A stretch of 42,154 bases of DNA from Actinomadura formosensis NBRC 14204 (GCF_001552155.1 NZ_BCQQ01000053.1:1-42154), one strand, 5' to 3'; positions 27,157 to 35,155 are shown, counted from the first letter of the stretch. The notes: generated by a model not told the origin, from the letters alone. A program made the numbers and translations.

Positions 27157-28137
27157 TCAGTACCAGCCCACCGACTCGGAGTGCGACCAGGCGCCGCAGG
27201 GCGTGCCGTAGCGGCTCTTGATGTAGCCGAGGCCCCACTTGATCTGCGTGGTGGCGTTGTTCTGCCAGTCGGGGCCGGCCGTCGACATCTTGGAGCCGGG
27301 CAGGGCCTGCGGGATGCCGTACGCGCCGGACGACGGGTTGGCGGCGTGGGTGTTCCAGCCGCTCTCCTTGTTCCAGAGCTTCACCAGGCAGCCGAACTGG
27401 CCGTCGCCGGTGAACCCGTAGCTCGGCATCAGCTCCTTCGCGATCTTCTGCGCCTCGCCCGCCGGGACGGGGTCGCTGACCGTGCCGCCGCCGCCACCGC
27501 CGCCGGTGGGGGTCTTCTTCTTTTCCGGCTTCTTGGTCGGGATCGGCGCGCCCTTGGGACGCAGGGACGGGCCCTTGCCGTCGTCCTCGCGGGTCGCGCG
27601 GGAGGCGCGCTTGAGGGCCAGCTCGCGCCGCTGCTGCTCCAGAACCCTGGGGTCGGCCTTCGGCACGGCCGCCTCCGCCAGCTGCTTGGTCGGCTTGACG
27701 GTCGTTCCCTCGTCGCCGGACCCGCCGGTCAGCACGAACCCGGCGACGGCGCCGCCGCCGCCGAGCACGATGGCCGCGCCCGCGGCGACCGCGGCGATCC
27801 GCGTGCCGCCCCGCTTGCCGGAACCGCCCTGGCGGGCGCGCGGCCCGCGCCGGTCCGACGCGATCTCATCGCGCGGCCCCCCGGCGGAGACGCCGGTGTG
27901 CGGCGGCTCGGGCGGGACGGCACCGAAGCCGAGCGTGTCACCGGCGGGGGCGCCCACCTGGGTGCGGTCGGTGCCGGCGACCCGCACGTCGTCCTCGTGC
28001 GGGGCCTGCCCGTGCGGCGCGGGTGCCTGCGCCGGGGACGGCGGCTCGAAGGCGGCCATCGCGTCGACGGCGGGGGCCGGGGGGTCGAAGTTCTGTCGAT
28101 CGTCTCGCCTAGGGGACCCGGGGCGGTCTCCGTACAA
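27157..28137 (-). CDS. membrane-anchored lytic transglycosylase (SLT/RPF-like fold)
   Basis: About 326 residues from a TTG at 28137 that has GGAAGG 6 bases upstream; a GTG at 28191 adds 18 residues without a clear ribosome site. A Pro/Ala-rich cytoplasmic head leads to one membrane helix (GTRIAAVAAGAAIVLGGGGA and on), a charged linker with a Gly run, and a C-terminal lysozyme-like domain: FGCLVKLWNKESGWNTHAANP with the likely catalytic Glu in NKESGWN, AYGIPQALPGSKM, IKWGLGYIKSRYGTPCGAW. It should cut peptidoglycan glycan strands outside the membrane. A CRP-type site and a promoter lie upstream. Confidence 0.88.
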   Translation of the reverse strand: MYGDRPGSPRRDDRQNFDPPAPAVDAMAAFEPPSPAQAPAPHGQAPHEDDVRVAGTDRTQVGAPAGDTLGFGAVPPEPPHTGVSAGGPRDEIASDRRGPRARQGGSGKRGGTRIAAVAAGAAIVLGGGGAVAGFVLTGGSGDEGTTVKPTKQLAEAAVPKADPRVLEQQRRELALKRASRATREDDGKGPSLRPKGAPIPTKKPEKKKTPTGGGGGGGTVSDPVPAGEAQKIAKELMPSYGFTGDGQFGCLVKLWNKESGWNTHAANPSSGAYGIPQALPGSKMSTAGPDWQNNATTQIKWGLGYIKSRYGTPCGAWSHSESVGWY

Positions 28138-28356
28138 GGCGGTCCTTCCGACGGTCGCACGCGCATGGACACGCGCACGAGCTGTTTCCACCCCCGGCCC
28201 GGCGGTCCGCCGGCAGGCCGGGCGGCTCCGGGCCCGGGCCGGCGCCGTGTCCGGCGCGCGTCGTCAGGGGGCCGCGCTCCGGCCTGGCACCGCTCGGGGG
28301 TGCTTACGAGCAGACACAATGCCGGAGCCCGAGGGCTGCTTCGCAACCGAAACGGG

Positions 28357-28385
28357 ATGATTGCGGCGGGTGGGGCCGTTGTCAA
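28357..28385 (-). promoter_or_regulatory. probable promoter of the transglycosylase gene
   Basis: Minus strand: TTGACA (28380-28385), 17 bases, AATCAT (28357-28362). The -35 is perfect, the -10 weak. It implies a leader of 150-200 bases, very GC-rich and able to fold. Confidence 0.55.
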
Positions 28386-28447
28386 CTCCCCGGAAGACCG
28401 GCGAAACCCCCGACCAGGCTGGGCTTCTTCGCCACTCGCCGCGTTCA

Positions 28448-28463
28448 TGTGACCTTAATCACA
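28448..28463. promoter_or_regulatory. CRP/FNR-type binding site
   Basis: TGTGACCTTAATCACA: perfect inverted half-sites TGTGA and TCACA separated by 6 bases, the CRP consensus, also close to GlxR and mycobacterial Crp sites. It is about 62 bases upstream of the -35 of the transglycosylase promoter. Confidence 0.7.
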
Positions 28464-28525
28464 AGTCCACGCTACGAGGTTTGATGATCACATTCCGTAG
28501 GGAACAACACCCGTGTTCTGAGACA

Positions 28526-28567
28526 CGAAACCCCGGCCGGTTCCGCCAGGTCCCGGCCGGGGTTTCG
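28526..28567 (-). terminator. strong hairpin terminator of phoH2
   Basis: 15-base perfect stem (CGAAACCCCGGCCGG at 28526-28540 with its complement at 28553-28567), 12-base loop, 18 bases after the phoH2 stop on the minus strand. Confidence 0.82.
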
Positions 28568-28585
28568 CATGCTCCGCCCGTCGCC

Positions 28586-29953
28586 TTACACGCCCACGTC
28601 ACCGAGCATGTCGGTCACCAGTTCGGCGATCGGCGAGCGTTCCGACCTGGTCAGCGTCACATGCGCGAACAGCGGGTGGCCTTTCAACCGTTCCACCACG
28701 GCCGCGACGCCGTCGTGCCGTCCCACCCGCAGGTTGTCGCGCTGCGCCACGTCGTGGGTCAGCACGACCCGCGACCCGGCGCCGATCCGCGACAGGACGG
28801 TCAGCAGCACGCCGCGCTCCAGCGACTGCGCCTCGTCCACGATCACGAACGCGTCGTGCAGCGACCGGCCCCGGATGTGCGTCAGCGGCAGGACCTCCAG
28901 CATGCCGCGTTCCAGGACCTCCTCGATGACCTCCGGCGTCGTCACCGCCGACAGCGTGTCGTAGACCGCCTGGGCCCACGGCGACATCTTCTCGTTCTCC
29001 GAGCCGGGCAGGTAGCCGAGCTCCTGGCCGCCGACCGCGTACAGCGGGCGGAACACCACGACCTTGCGGTGCCGGCGCCGCTCCAGGACGGCCTCCAGCC
29101 CCGCGCACAGCGCGAGCGCCGACTTGCCCGTGCCGGCCCGCCCGCCGAGCGAGACGATGCCGACGTCCTCGTCCATCAGCAGGTCGAGCGCGATCCGCTG
29201 CTCCGCGGACCGGCCGCGCAGCCCGAACACCTCGCGGTCGCCGCGCACCAGCCGCACCGACTTGTCCGGCCGCGTCCGGCCGAGCGCGGAGCCGCGCTCC
29301 GACAGCAGCCGCAGCCCGGTGTGGCAGGGCAGGTCCCTGGCCTCCTCCAGATCGGCGCTTCCCGACTCGTACAGCTCCTCGACGGCCCCGGCCGGCACCT
29401 CCAGCTCGCGCATGCCGGTCCAGCCGGACTCCACGACGGCCATTTCCGCCCGGTACTCCTCGGCGGCGAGCCCCACCGCGGACGCCTTCACCCGCATCGG
29501 CAGGTCCTTGGAGACGAGCACGACGTCCCGTCCCTCGTGCGCCAGCCAGCCGGCCACCGACAGGATCCGGGTGTCGTTGTCACCGAGCCGGAACCCGGCC
29601 GGCAGGACGCTCGGGTCGGAGTGGTTCAGCTCGACGCGGAGCGTGCCGCCCTGGTCCCCGTTCGGCCCCTCGACCGACACGGGCTCGTCCAGCCGCCCGT
29701 TCCGCAGCCGCAGGTCGTCCAGGGTGCGCAGCGCCTGCCGGGCGAAGTACCCGAGCTCGGGGTGGTGCCGCTTGGCCTCCAGCTCGGAGATGACGACGAT
29801 GGGGAGTACGACCTCGTGCTCGGCGAACCGGGTCAGCGCCCCCGGGTCGGCGAGCAGGACGCTGGTGTCGAGGACGTACGTGCGCCGGGCCGGAACGGGC
29901 GTCCCGGACATGCTCCCGGACGTGCCGGGACGGCGCGCGGAGGATGTGGCCAC
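28586..29953 (-). CDS. phoH2: PIN domain - PhoH ATPase fusion (PhoH2)
   Basis: 455 residues. The N-terminal PIN nuclease domain starts [13 protein letters not shown] (acidic Asp) and has [14 protein letters not shown] and [15 protein letters not shown]. The C-terminal PhoH domain has Walker [33 protein letters not shown], Walker [14 protein letters not shown] and [14 protein letters not shown]. Mycobacterial PhoH2 is an ATP-dependent RNA helicase/RNase, described as a toxin-like partner of the small PhoAT protein. GTG at 29953 has AGGGAG upstream; an ATG at 29911 is possible. No phoAT-like gene is seen in the 126 bases upstream. Confidence 0.93.
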   Translation of the reverse strand: MATSSARRPGTSGSMSGTPVPARRTYVLDTSVLLADPGALTRFAEHEVVLPIVVISELEAKRHHPELGYFARQALRTLDDLRLRNGRLDEPVSVEGPNGDQGGTLRVELNHSDPSVLPAGFRLGDNDTRILSVAGWLAHEGRDVVLVSKDLPMRVKASAVGLAAEEYRAEMAVVESGWTGMRELEVPAGAVEELYESGSADLEEARDLPCHTGLRLLSERGSALGRTRPDKSVRLVRGDREVFGLRGRSAEQRIALDLLMDEDVGIVSLGGRAGTGKSALALCAGLEAVLERRRHRKVVVFRPLYAVGGQELGYLPGSENEKMSPWAQAVYDTLSAVTTPEVIEEVLERGMLEVLPLTHIRGRSLHDAFVIVDEAQSLERGVLLTVLSRIGAGSRVVLTHDVAQRDNLRVGRHDGVAAVVERLKGHPLFAHVTLTRSERSPIAELVTDMLGDVGV

Positions 29954-30014
29954 TCGATCTCCCTGACTATGGGGAACCTATCGGTGGCGCCCAGGTCCCG
30001 AACGCCCTTCCGCG

Positions 30015-30040
30015 GGGAGCCTGGGGGATCGTCCCCCCAG
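30015..30040. repeat. dispersed G-run/C-run hairpin element, copy between the cis-prenyltransferase gene and phoH2
   Basis: GGGAGCCTGGGGG (30015-30027) is identical to 13009-13021. CTGGGGG (30021-30027) pairs with CCCCCAG (30034-30040). It lies downstream of the cis-prenyltransferase stop and may end its transcript. Confidence 0.6.
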
Positions 30041-30079
30041 AAGAGAGCCGCCCAGGGGGCGGTGGTCCGCAGGGGACGG

Positions 30080-30871
30080 TCAGGTGCCGTAGCGCCGGTG
30101 CCGCGCGGCGTAGGAGCGCATGGCCCGGAGGAAGTCCACCTTGCGGAAGTCCGGCCAGTGGACCTCGCAGAAGTAGAACTCCGAGTGGGCGCTCTGCCAG
30201 AGCATGAAGCCGGAGAGACGCTGCTCCCCCGAGGTGCGGATGACCAGGTCCGGGTCCGGCTGGCCGCGCGTGTAGAGATGCTCCGCGATGTGCTCCACGT
30301 CGAGGGACTCGGCGAGTTCCTCGATGCTGGTGCCACGGCTCGCCTGCTCGATGAGCAGTGAGCGCACCGCATCAGCGATCTCACGCCTACCTCCATACCC
30401 GACCGCGACGTTCACAATCAGGCCGGGAGCGCCGGATGTGGTCTCAGCCGCGTCTTTCAGGACGCGCGCGGTCTTATCGGGCAGGAGGTCGAGGGCGCCG
30501 ACGGGCTTGACGTGCCAGCCGTCGGCGGCGAGCTTGCGGACGGTGTTCTCGATGATCTCCAGCAGCGGATCCAGCTCGGCGGCGGGACGGTTCAGGTTGT
30601 CGGTGGACAGCAGCCAGAGCGTGACGACCTCGACGCCCGCCTCCGCGCTCCACTGCAGCAGCTCGGAGATCTTCGCCGCGCCGCGCTGGTGCCCGGAGTT
30701 GACGTCGGCGAGCCCCATCGACCTGGCCCAGCGCCGGTTCCCGTCCAGGATGACGCCGACATGCCGGGGGGTGATGTCGGTCGGCAGGTCGGCCTCGACG
30801 CGGCGCTCGTACAGCCGGTAGACGACGTCGCGTACGGCCGCGTACGGACCGCTGCGGCGGATGGCGGACAC
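30080..30871 (-). CDS. cis-prenyltransferase (isoprenyl diphosphate synthase, Rv1086-like)
   Basis: 263 residues. Motifs: HVGVILDGNRRWARSMGL with catalytic Asp, GAAKISELLQW, TLWLLSTDNLNRP, VNVAVGYGGRREI, and DLVIRTSGEQRLSGFMLWQSAHSEFYF. It condenses isopentenyl diphosphate in cis configuration. The pattern LYERR...DITPRHVGV and STDNLNR resembles the short-chain Z-farnesyl diphosphate synthase Rv1086 more than long-chain UppS, so it may make the starter for decaprenyl phosphate. GTG at 30871 gives VSAIRRSGPY; the open frame reaches 30967, but the extra part is basic and unconserved. ispH in this window supplies the precursors. Confidence 0.92.
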   Translation of the reverse strand: MSAIRRSGPYAAVRDVVYRLYERRVEADLPTDITPRHVGVILDGNRRWARSMGLADVNSGHQRGAAKISELLQWSAEAGVEVVTLWLLSTDNLNRPAAELDPLLEIIENTVRKLAADGWHVKPVGALDLLPDKTARVLKDAAETTSGAPGLIVNVAVGYGGRREIADAVRSLLIEQASRGTSIEELAESLDVEHIAEHLYTRGQPDPDLVIRTSGEQRLSGFMLWQSAHSEFYFCEVHWPDFRKVDFLRAMRSYAARHRRYGT

Positions 30872-31135
30872 CAGCCGCCCGCCCTCGGCTGGACGGCGGC
30901 GCGCGCCCTCGCTCCGCCCGCCGCGGGGCATCGCCCTACGCGGCCTTCCCGTACGCCGAACCCCCATATGGGCTTCCCTTCGAGCGACCTGGCCCTGGCG
31001 GGAGGACGCTCAATTATGGCCTGGCGGCGACACTTCTCCCGCCGGTCGCGGTGCAGCCAGGGTAGTGCGGGAGCCGGTTCGAAAGGGGGCGTTTGGCCCG
31101 CATAGGCCTGCGTCGATCCTGGTCGTGAAGGGGGG

Positions 31136-31654
31136 TCAGGCCCTGGGGCCGGCGGCGCGGGCGCGTTCCACATGCTGCAGGGCGGTGCGCAGTTCCGACA
31201 GCCACTCGTCGGTGTTCTTGCCGACCAGCCGGACGCACCAGGCGAGCGCGTCGCTACGGCTGCGCGCGACGCCGGCGTCCACGAGCGTGTCCAGGACGCG
31301 GCGCTCGGGCTGCCGCAGCCGGGTCATGACGGGCACCGACAGCTGGGTGAACATCTCCCGCTCGCCGCCGCACTCGACGCCCCAGGAGACCTTGTGCCCG
31401 AAGCGGTGCTCGGCCTCGCGGGCGATGGCGACGCGCCGCTCCCGGGTCTCCTCGCGGAAGCGCTGGACGTGCCCGGCGATCAACCCGGCCCGTTCGGCAC
31501 CGGACACCCCCGTGGCGGCCTGCGGCACGGGCAGCCGGCCGATGACGCTGACCTCCTCGCGGTCGAGGACGACCTCGGGTGCGCCCTCGAACCACCCACC
31601 GGGCAGCCGCCCGGCGAACCAGCCGCGCAGCTCCTCCGCCGCTTCGGTATTCAT
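31136..31654 (-). CDS. conserved hypothetical protein, probable ribbon-helix-helix DNA-binding C-terminus
   Basis: 172 residues, no named family recognised. Residues 1-100 are mixed, including EVVLDREEVSVIGRLPVP and ERRVAIAREAEHRFGHKVSWGVECGGE. Residues about 103-145 look like a ribbon-helix-helix unit: strand TQLSVPVMTRL, helix PERRVLDTLVDAGVA, turn RSRS, helix DALAWCVRLVGKN; a further helix follows. A TGTAAT...ATTACA palindrome touches the start codon, and TAATTT within it is 7 bases before the ATG, so a leaderless, self-repressed gene is likely. Divergent from the DHA2 exporter. The N-terminal half may bind a ligand or partner; function inferred only. Confidence 0.6.
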   Translation of the reverse strand: MNTEAAEELRGWFAGRLPGGWFEGAPEVVLDREEVSVIGRLPVPQAATGVSGAERAGLIAGHVQRFREETRERRVAIAREAEHRFGHKVSWGVECGGEREMFTQLSVPVMTRLRQPERRVLDTLVDAGVARSRSDALAWCVRLVGKNTDEWLSELRTALQHVERARAAGPRA

Positions 31655-31669
31655 GTAATCAAAATTACA
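31654..31669. promoter_or_regulatory. palindromic operator at the RHH-like gene start
   Basis: TGTAATCAAAATTACA: 6-base perfect arms, 4-base centre, strikingly AT-rich for this genome. On the minus strand it covers the -10 (TAATTT, 31662-31667) and touches the ATG of the 31136-31654 gene. Confidence 0.7.
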
Positions 31670-31705
31670 ACGTTCCTCTGTCGTGGCGCCACCCTCCCAT
31701 CGGGA

Positions 31706-31738
31706 TTGACATTCACAACCTTTTGAGAGTTACTCTCA
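31706..31738 (+). promoter_or_regulatory. promoter and perfect palindromic operator of the DHA2 exporter operon
   Basis: TTGACA at 31706-31711; the palindrome TGAGAGTTACTCTCA (31724-31738, 7-base perfect arms, 1-base centre) covers the expected -10 position. It is a classic TetR-type operator, presumably for the TetR protein encoded at 33291-33932. Confidence 0.8.
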
Positions 31739-31771
31739 TTTCATAGCCAGATTCATTTGGAGGTGAATACC

Positions 31772-33310
31772 TTGTCGGTGGGACACGCGCGCCGCTGGCT
31801 CGGGCTCGGCGCGCTGGCGCTCAGCATGCTGGCACTCGGATTCGACATGACGATCCTCAACGTGGCGCTGACCACGCTGTCGGAGGACCTGCACGCCGGC
31901 ACCAGCGAACTGCAGTGGATCGTCGACTCCTACCTGCTCGTCTTCGCGGCCGTCCTGCTCCCCGCGGGGCTGCTCGGCGACCGGCTCGGCCGCAAGCGGC
32001 TGCTGCTGGCCGGCCTCGGGATCTTCGGGGCCGCCTCGCTCGCCGGGGCGCTGGCGGGCGGCACCGGCGAGGTCATCGCCGCCCGCGCGTTCATGGGGCT
32101 CGGTGCGGCGATCGTGCTGCCGCTGTCCATGTCGATGCTGCCGGCGATCTTCCCGCCGGAGGAGCGGACCAGGGCCGTGGCGATCTGGTCGGCCGCCACC
32201 GCGCTCGGGCTGCCGCTCGGCCCGCTGCTCGGCGGCTGGCTGCTGGAGCACTTCTGGTGGGGCTCGATCTTCCTGGTCAACGTCCCGTTCGTGGTGGTCG
32301 GCGGCGGCGCGGTCGCGCTCCTGCTGCCCGAGACCAAGGACCCCGCGGCCCCGCGCGTCGACCTGGCCGGCTCGCTTCTGTCGATGGGCGGGCTCGTCGC
32401 GCTCGTCTACGGGGTGATCGAGGCACCCGTGCGCGGCTGGACCGACCCCCTCGTACTCGGCTCGTTCGCCCTCGCCGTGCTCCTGCTCACCGGGTTCGTG
32501 CTCGCGGAGCGGCGGACCGGGGAACCGATGCTGAACATGCGGCTGTTCCAGAACCGCGGGTTCGTGTGGGCGGTCATCGCCGCCGTCGCCGCCAACCTCG
32601 TGCTGGGCGGGCTCCTGTTCGTCCTGCCGCAGTACCTGGAGGCCGTCCAGGGCAGCGACGTCCTCGGCACCGGGCTGAGGATCACCCCCATGCTGGCCGG
32701 CCTGCTGGCGGGCGCGATCGCCACCGACCGGGTCGCGGCCCGCGCCGGGCACAAGCCGATCATCGTGGTGGGCCTGCTGGTCCTCGCCGCCGGCCTCGGC
32801 TGGGCCGCGTCCACCGGCACCGGCGACGGCTACGGCGCCACCGCCCCATGGCTGGTCGTCATCGGGATCGGCGCCGGCCTCACCCTCATCCCCGCGATGG
32901 ACGCCGTGCTCGCCGCCCTCCCGCCCGAGGAGGCCGGACGCGGCTCCGGGCTCGTCCAGACCCTCCGCCAGACCGGCGGCACGCTCGGCGTCGCGGGCCT
33001 CGGCAGCCTCCTCGCCGCCGTCTACCGCGACCGCGTCTCCACCGGGCACCTGCCCACCGCGGCGGCCGACGTGGCCCGCGGCTCCATCGGCGGCGCGGCC
33101 CAGGTCGCCGGGCGGCTGCACGACGACGGGCTGCTCGCGTCCGCGCGCACCGCCTACGTCCACGGCATGGACGCGGTGTTCGCCGCGTGCGGGGCCGCCA
33201 CCCTCGCCGTGGCCGTCCTGCTGTGGCTGTTCATGCCCGGCCAGGGGCGCGGGGATGCGGTCCCCGCCGCCGATGTCGGAGAATCGGCTCATGAGAACGC
33301 CGTCCCCTGA
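31772..33310 (+). CDS. DHA2-family (14-TM) MFS drug exporter
   Basis: 512 residues with about 14 hydrophobic segments. Family motifs: GFDMTILNVALTTLSEDL in helix 1 (Asp/Asn motif D1), LQWIVDSYLLVFAAVLLPAGLLGDRLGRKR (motif A region), and GLPLGPLLGGWLLEHFWWGSIFLVNVP (motif C). Proton-driven export of toxic or hydrophobic compounds across the membrane. TTG start at 31772, 8 bases after GGAGG; earlier in-frame TTG at 31757 overlaps that site. The tetR gene overlaps its 3' end by 20 bases, so both are one operon under the palindrome at 31724-31738. Confidence 0.92.
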   Translation: MSVGHARRWLGLGALALSMLALGFDMTILNVALTTLSEDLHAGTSELQWIVDSYLLVFAAVLLPAGLLGDRLGRKRLLLAGLGIFGAASLAGALAGGTGEVIAARAFMGLGAAIVLPLSMSMLPAIFPPEERTRAVAIWSAATALGLPLGPLLGGWLLEHFWWGSIFLVNVPFVVVGGGAVALLLPETKDPAAPRVDLAGSLLSMGGLVALVYGVIEAPVRGWTDPLVLGSFALAVLLLTGFVLAERRTGEPMLNMRLFQNRGFVWAVIAAVAANLVLGGLLFVLPQYLEAVQGSDVLGTGLRITPMLAGLLAGAIATDRVAARAGHKPIIVVGLLVLAAGLGWAASTGTGDGYGATAPWLVVIGIGAGLTLIPAMDAVLAALPPEEAGRGSGLVQTLRQTGGTLGVAGLGSLLAAVYRDRVSTGHLPTAAADVARGSIGGAAQVAGRLHDDGLLASARTAYVHGMDAVFAACGAATLAVAVLLWLFMPGQGRGDAVPAADVGESAHENAVP

Positions 33311-33932
33311 GCATGCGATCGACCGGCTGGAGGAGCAGCTCTCCCGGCTGCCGCTGCGGGAGCGCAAGAAGCTGAGGACCCGGAGGGCGATCCAGGACCA
33401 CGCCCTCCGGCTCTTCGCCGAGCAGGGGTACGACGAGACGACGGTGGAGCAGATCGCGGCGGCGGCGGAGATCTCGCCGAGCACGTTCTTCCGCTACTTC
33501 CCCACCAAGGAAGACGTCGTGGTCACCGACGAGTACGATCCGATCATGGCGGAGATCGCCCGCGGCCTGCCGCGCGAGCTGCCGCCGATCGAGGCGATCC
33601 GCACCATGCTCCGCGAGCTCCTCCCCCAGGTGTTCGAGTCCGACCTGGAGGTCGTCAAGGCCCGGATGCGGCTCATCGCGAACATTCCCGCCGTGCGCGC
33701 CCACGTGTTCGAGGCGATGCGCGAGGGCACGTTCACGATGCTGAGCGACGTCATCGGGCACCGGACGGGCCGCGCGCCCGACGACCCGGACGTCGAGGCG
33801 TTCAGCTGGGCCGTCCTCGGCGTCATGCAGGCCACGATGTACCGGGTGATGGAAGGCAAGGTCACCTACGAGGAGCTCCCGGACCTCCTCGACCACAACC
33901 TGGAGTTCCTCAGCCGCGGCTGCCCGCTCTGA
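33291..33932 (+). CDS. TetR-family regulator of the DHA2 exporter
   Basis: 213 residues. The helix-turn-helix is textbook: TRRAIQDHALRLFAEQGYDETTVEQIAAAAEISPSTFFRYFPTKEDVV (about residues 30-75, read as three helices). The C-terminal half (RLIANIPAVRAHVFEAMREG, FSWAVLGVMQATMYRVME) forms the ligand pocket. ATG at 33291 with GGAG 10 bases upstream, inside the end of the exporter gene. Most likely represses the operon until an exported drug binds it. Confidence 0.9.
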   Translation: MRTPSPEHAIDRLEEQLSRLPLRERKKLRTRRAIQDHALRLFAEQGYDETTVEQIAAAAEISPSTFFRYFPTKEDVVVTDEYDPIMAEIARGLPRELPPIEAIRTMLRELLPQVFESDLEVVKARMRLIANIPAVRAHVFEAMREGTFTMLSDVIGHRTGRAPDDPDVEAFSWAVLGVMQATMYRVMEGKVTYEELPDLLDHNLEFLSRGCPL

Positions 33933-33933
33933 A

Positions 33934-33956
33934 CTTCCGGGGGTGCCCCCTGGAAG
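33934..33956. terminator. hairpin between convergent tetR and C40 peptidase genes
   Basis: CTTCC+GGGGG (33934-33943) pairs with CCCCC+GGAAG (33946-33956, one T bulged), loop TG. It begins 2 bases after the tetR stop. Same G-run/C-run type as the other junction hairpins. Confidence 0.6.
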
Positions 33957-33970
33957 CCCGCCTGCGCCGG

Positions 33971-35155
33971 TCAGCCGCCGATGGCGGCGGCGACCCGGGC
34001 GGCGGTCCCCGGGCTGACGCGGACGGCGCCGCGCATGTTGCGGGTGTAGACGTCCTGGACCTGCACCACCGTGCCCCGGCGCGGCGCGGCGATCATCTTG
34101 CCGCCGCCCAGGTAGAGGGCGATGTGCGAGATGTAGCCGGGGGCGGTCGGGTCGTTGGCCCAGATGAGCATGTCGCCCGGCTCGGCCTTGCTGTAGGGAA
34201 TGACCCAGCCGGCGCGGGCCTGGTCGGCGGCGACGCGCGGCAGCCGGATGCCCGCCCTGCCGAACGCGTACTGCATCAGGCCGGAGCAGTCGTAGCCGCC
34301 CTCGGCCTCGGACTCGCCGCCCCACACGTACGGCCAGCCGAGCCGCGTGTAGGCCGCGCGGATCACCGTCCGCACCTGCCTGGCCGTCATCACCCGGCCG
34401 CCGGCGGCCGGCACGTCCCCGGTCTTCGGGAAGTCGATCTCCGGGTTCACCGCGACGGCCTTGACGTTCTTCGGCAGCACCTTGCGCAGCCTCTTGATGA
34501 ACGCCTTCGGCTTCGTCTTCGGGACGCTGATCAGCATCGCGTTGCCGCTCGGCATCCCGAGGGCCTGCGCGGTGGCGTGCGAGATCACCGCGTCGACGTC
34601 GCCGATGCCCATCGTCGCGTACGCGCCGACGCGCAGCTGCGACTGGTGCCGCCGGCCGCCGGCCGGCACCTGGCTGCCGAGCGCGACGCCGCCGTCGCTG
34701 CCCATCGTGAAGGAGATCGCGACGTCACCGGACGCGATGTTGCGCCAGAGCGCGTCCGACTTGGCGGTCGGCTTCGGGGTGTAGTTGCGGAACGTGGACG
34801 GGTTCACGCCCATCAACCCGACCCGCTTGCCCGCGACCATGCCCTGCACGGCGTCCACGATCTCGACGCCCTGCACGCCCCTGGCGCCGCGGACCTTCTG
34901 GACGACGTCCGCCGGCAGCGTGGACGGCGCCGCCACCAGCACGTGCGGGGAGAGGCGCTTGCCGAGCGGCGCGACCGCCGACGGCGACAGGCCGGTGCTG
35001 CCGGACGCGGCCACGTACTGGGCGCGCTTCTCGTCCGGCCGGCCGTCCGCCGGGGTGCCGCCATGCGCGAGGAGGACGGCGCCGTTGGCGGCGAGGGTGG
35101 TGAGCACTGAAACGCCGATGATCGTCGGTAGGACCCGGCGGTTCGGCTTTCCCAC
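33971..35155 (-). CDS. secreted C40 (NlpC/P60) family peptidase with large N-terminal domain
   Basis: 394 residues. An N-terminal membrane or signal segment (RRVLPTIIGVSVLTTLAANGAVLL) precedes a roughly 200-residue domain of unrecognised type (AVAPLGKRLSPHVLVAAPSTL ... ALGSQVP ... LGMPSGNAMLISVP), slightly like the external domains of MacB/FtsX permeases. The NlpC/P60 domain follows with Cys290 (GGYDCSGLMQYAF) and His344 (GYISHIALYLG). The usual third residue, His in the MIHAP motif, is Ala356 (KMIAAPRRG). It should cut peptidoglycan peptides outside the cell, if active. GTG at 35155 has GAGGAG 7 bases upstream; the frame is open to 35185. Confidence 0.87.
   Translation of the reverse strand: MGKPNRRVLPTIIGVSVLTTLAANGAVLLAHGGTPADGRPDEKRAQYVAASGSTGLSPSAVAPLGKRLSPHVLVAAPSTLPADVVQKVRGARGVQGVEIVDAVQGMVAGKRVGLMGVNPSTFRNYTPKPTAKSDALWRNIASGDVAISFTMGSDGGVALGSQVPAGGRRHQSQLRVGAYATMGIGDVDAVISHATAQALGMPSGNAMLISVPKTKPKAFIKRLRKVLPKNVKAVAVNPEIDFPKTGDVPAAGGRVMTARQVRTVIRAAYTRLGWPYVWGGESEAEGGYDCSGLMQYAFGRAGIRLPRVAADQARAGWVIPYSKAEPGDMLIWANDPTAPGYISHIALYLGGGKMIAAPRRGTVVQVQDVYTRNMRGAVRVSPGTAARVAAAIGG

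Larger units (their letters stand above)
28192..28525. other. control region upstream of the transglycosylase gene
   Basis: No gene seen. It holds the promoter at 28357-28385, the CRP-type box at 28448-28463 and a small palindrome (AACAC CC GTGTT, 28506-28517). I looked for a c-di-AMP (ydaO-type) riboswitch, common before actinobacterial cell-wall hydrolases, and could not recognise its conserved blocks. Confidence 0.55.

Noticed and set aside
28192..28525. c-di-AMP (ydaO-type) riboswitch before the transglycosylase gene
   Set aside because: Expected by context, but I could not find its conserved sequence blocks; only GC-rich foldable sequence is present.
28361..30361. 666-codon plus-strand frame
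   Set aside because: Antisense to phoH2 and the cis-prenyltransferase gene, both of which have full catalytic motifs.
29833..30396. 187-codon minus-strand frame between the cis-prenyltransferase gene and phoH2, considered as a phoAT antitoxin
   Set aside because: Out-of-frame shadow of both neighbours, basic and Pro-rich, with no resemblance to a small antitoxin.
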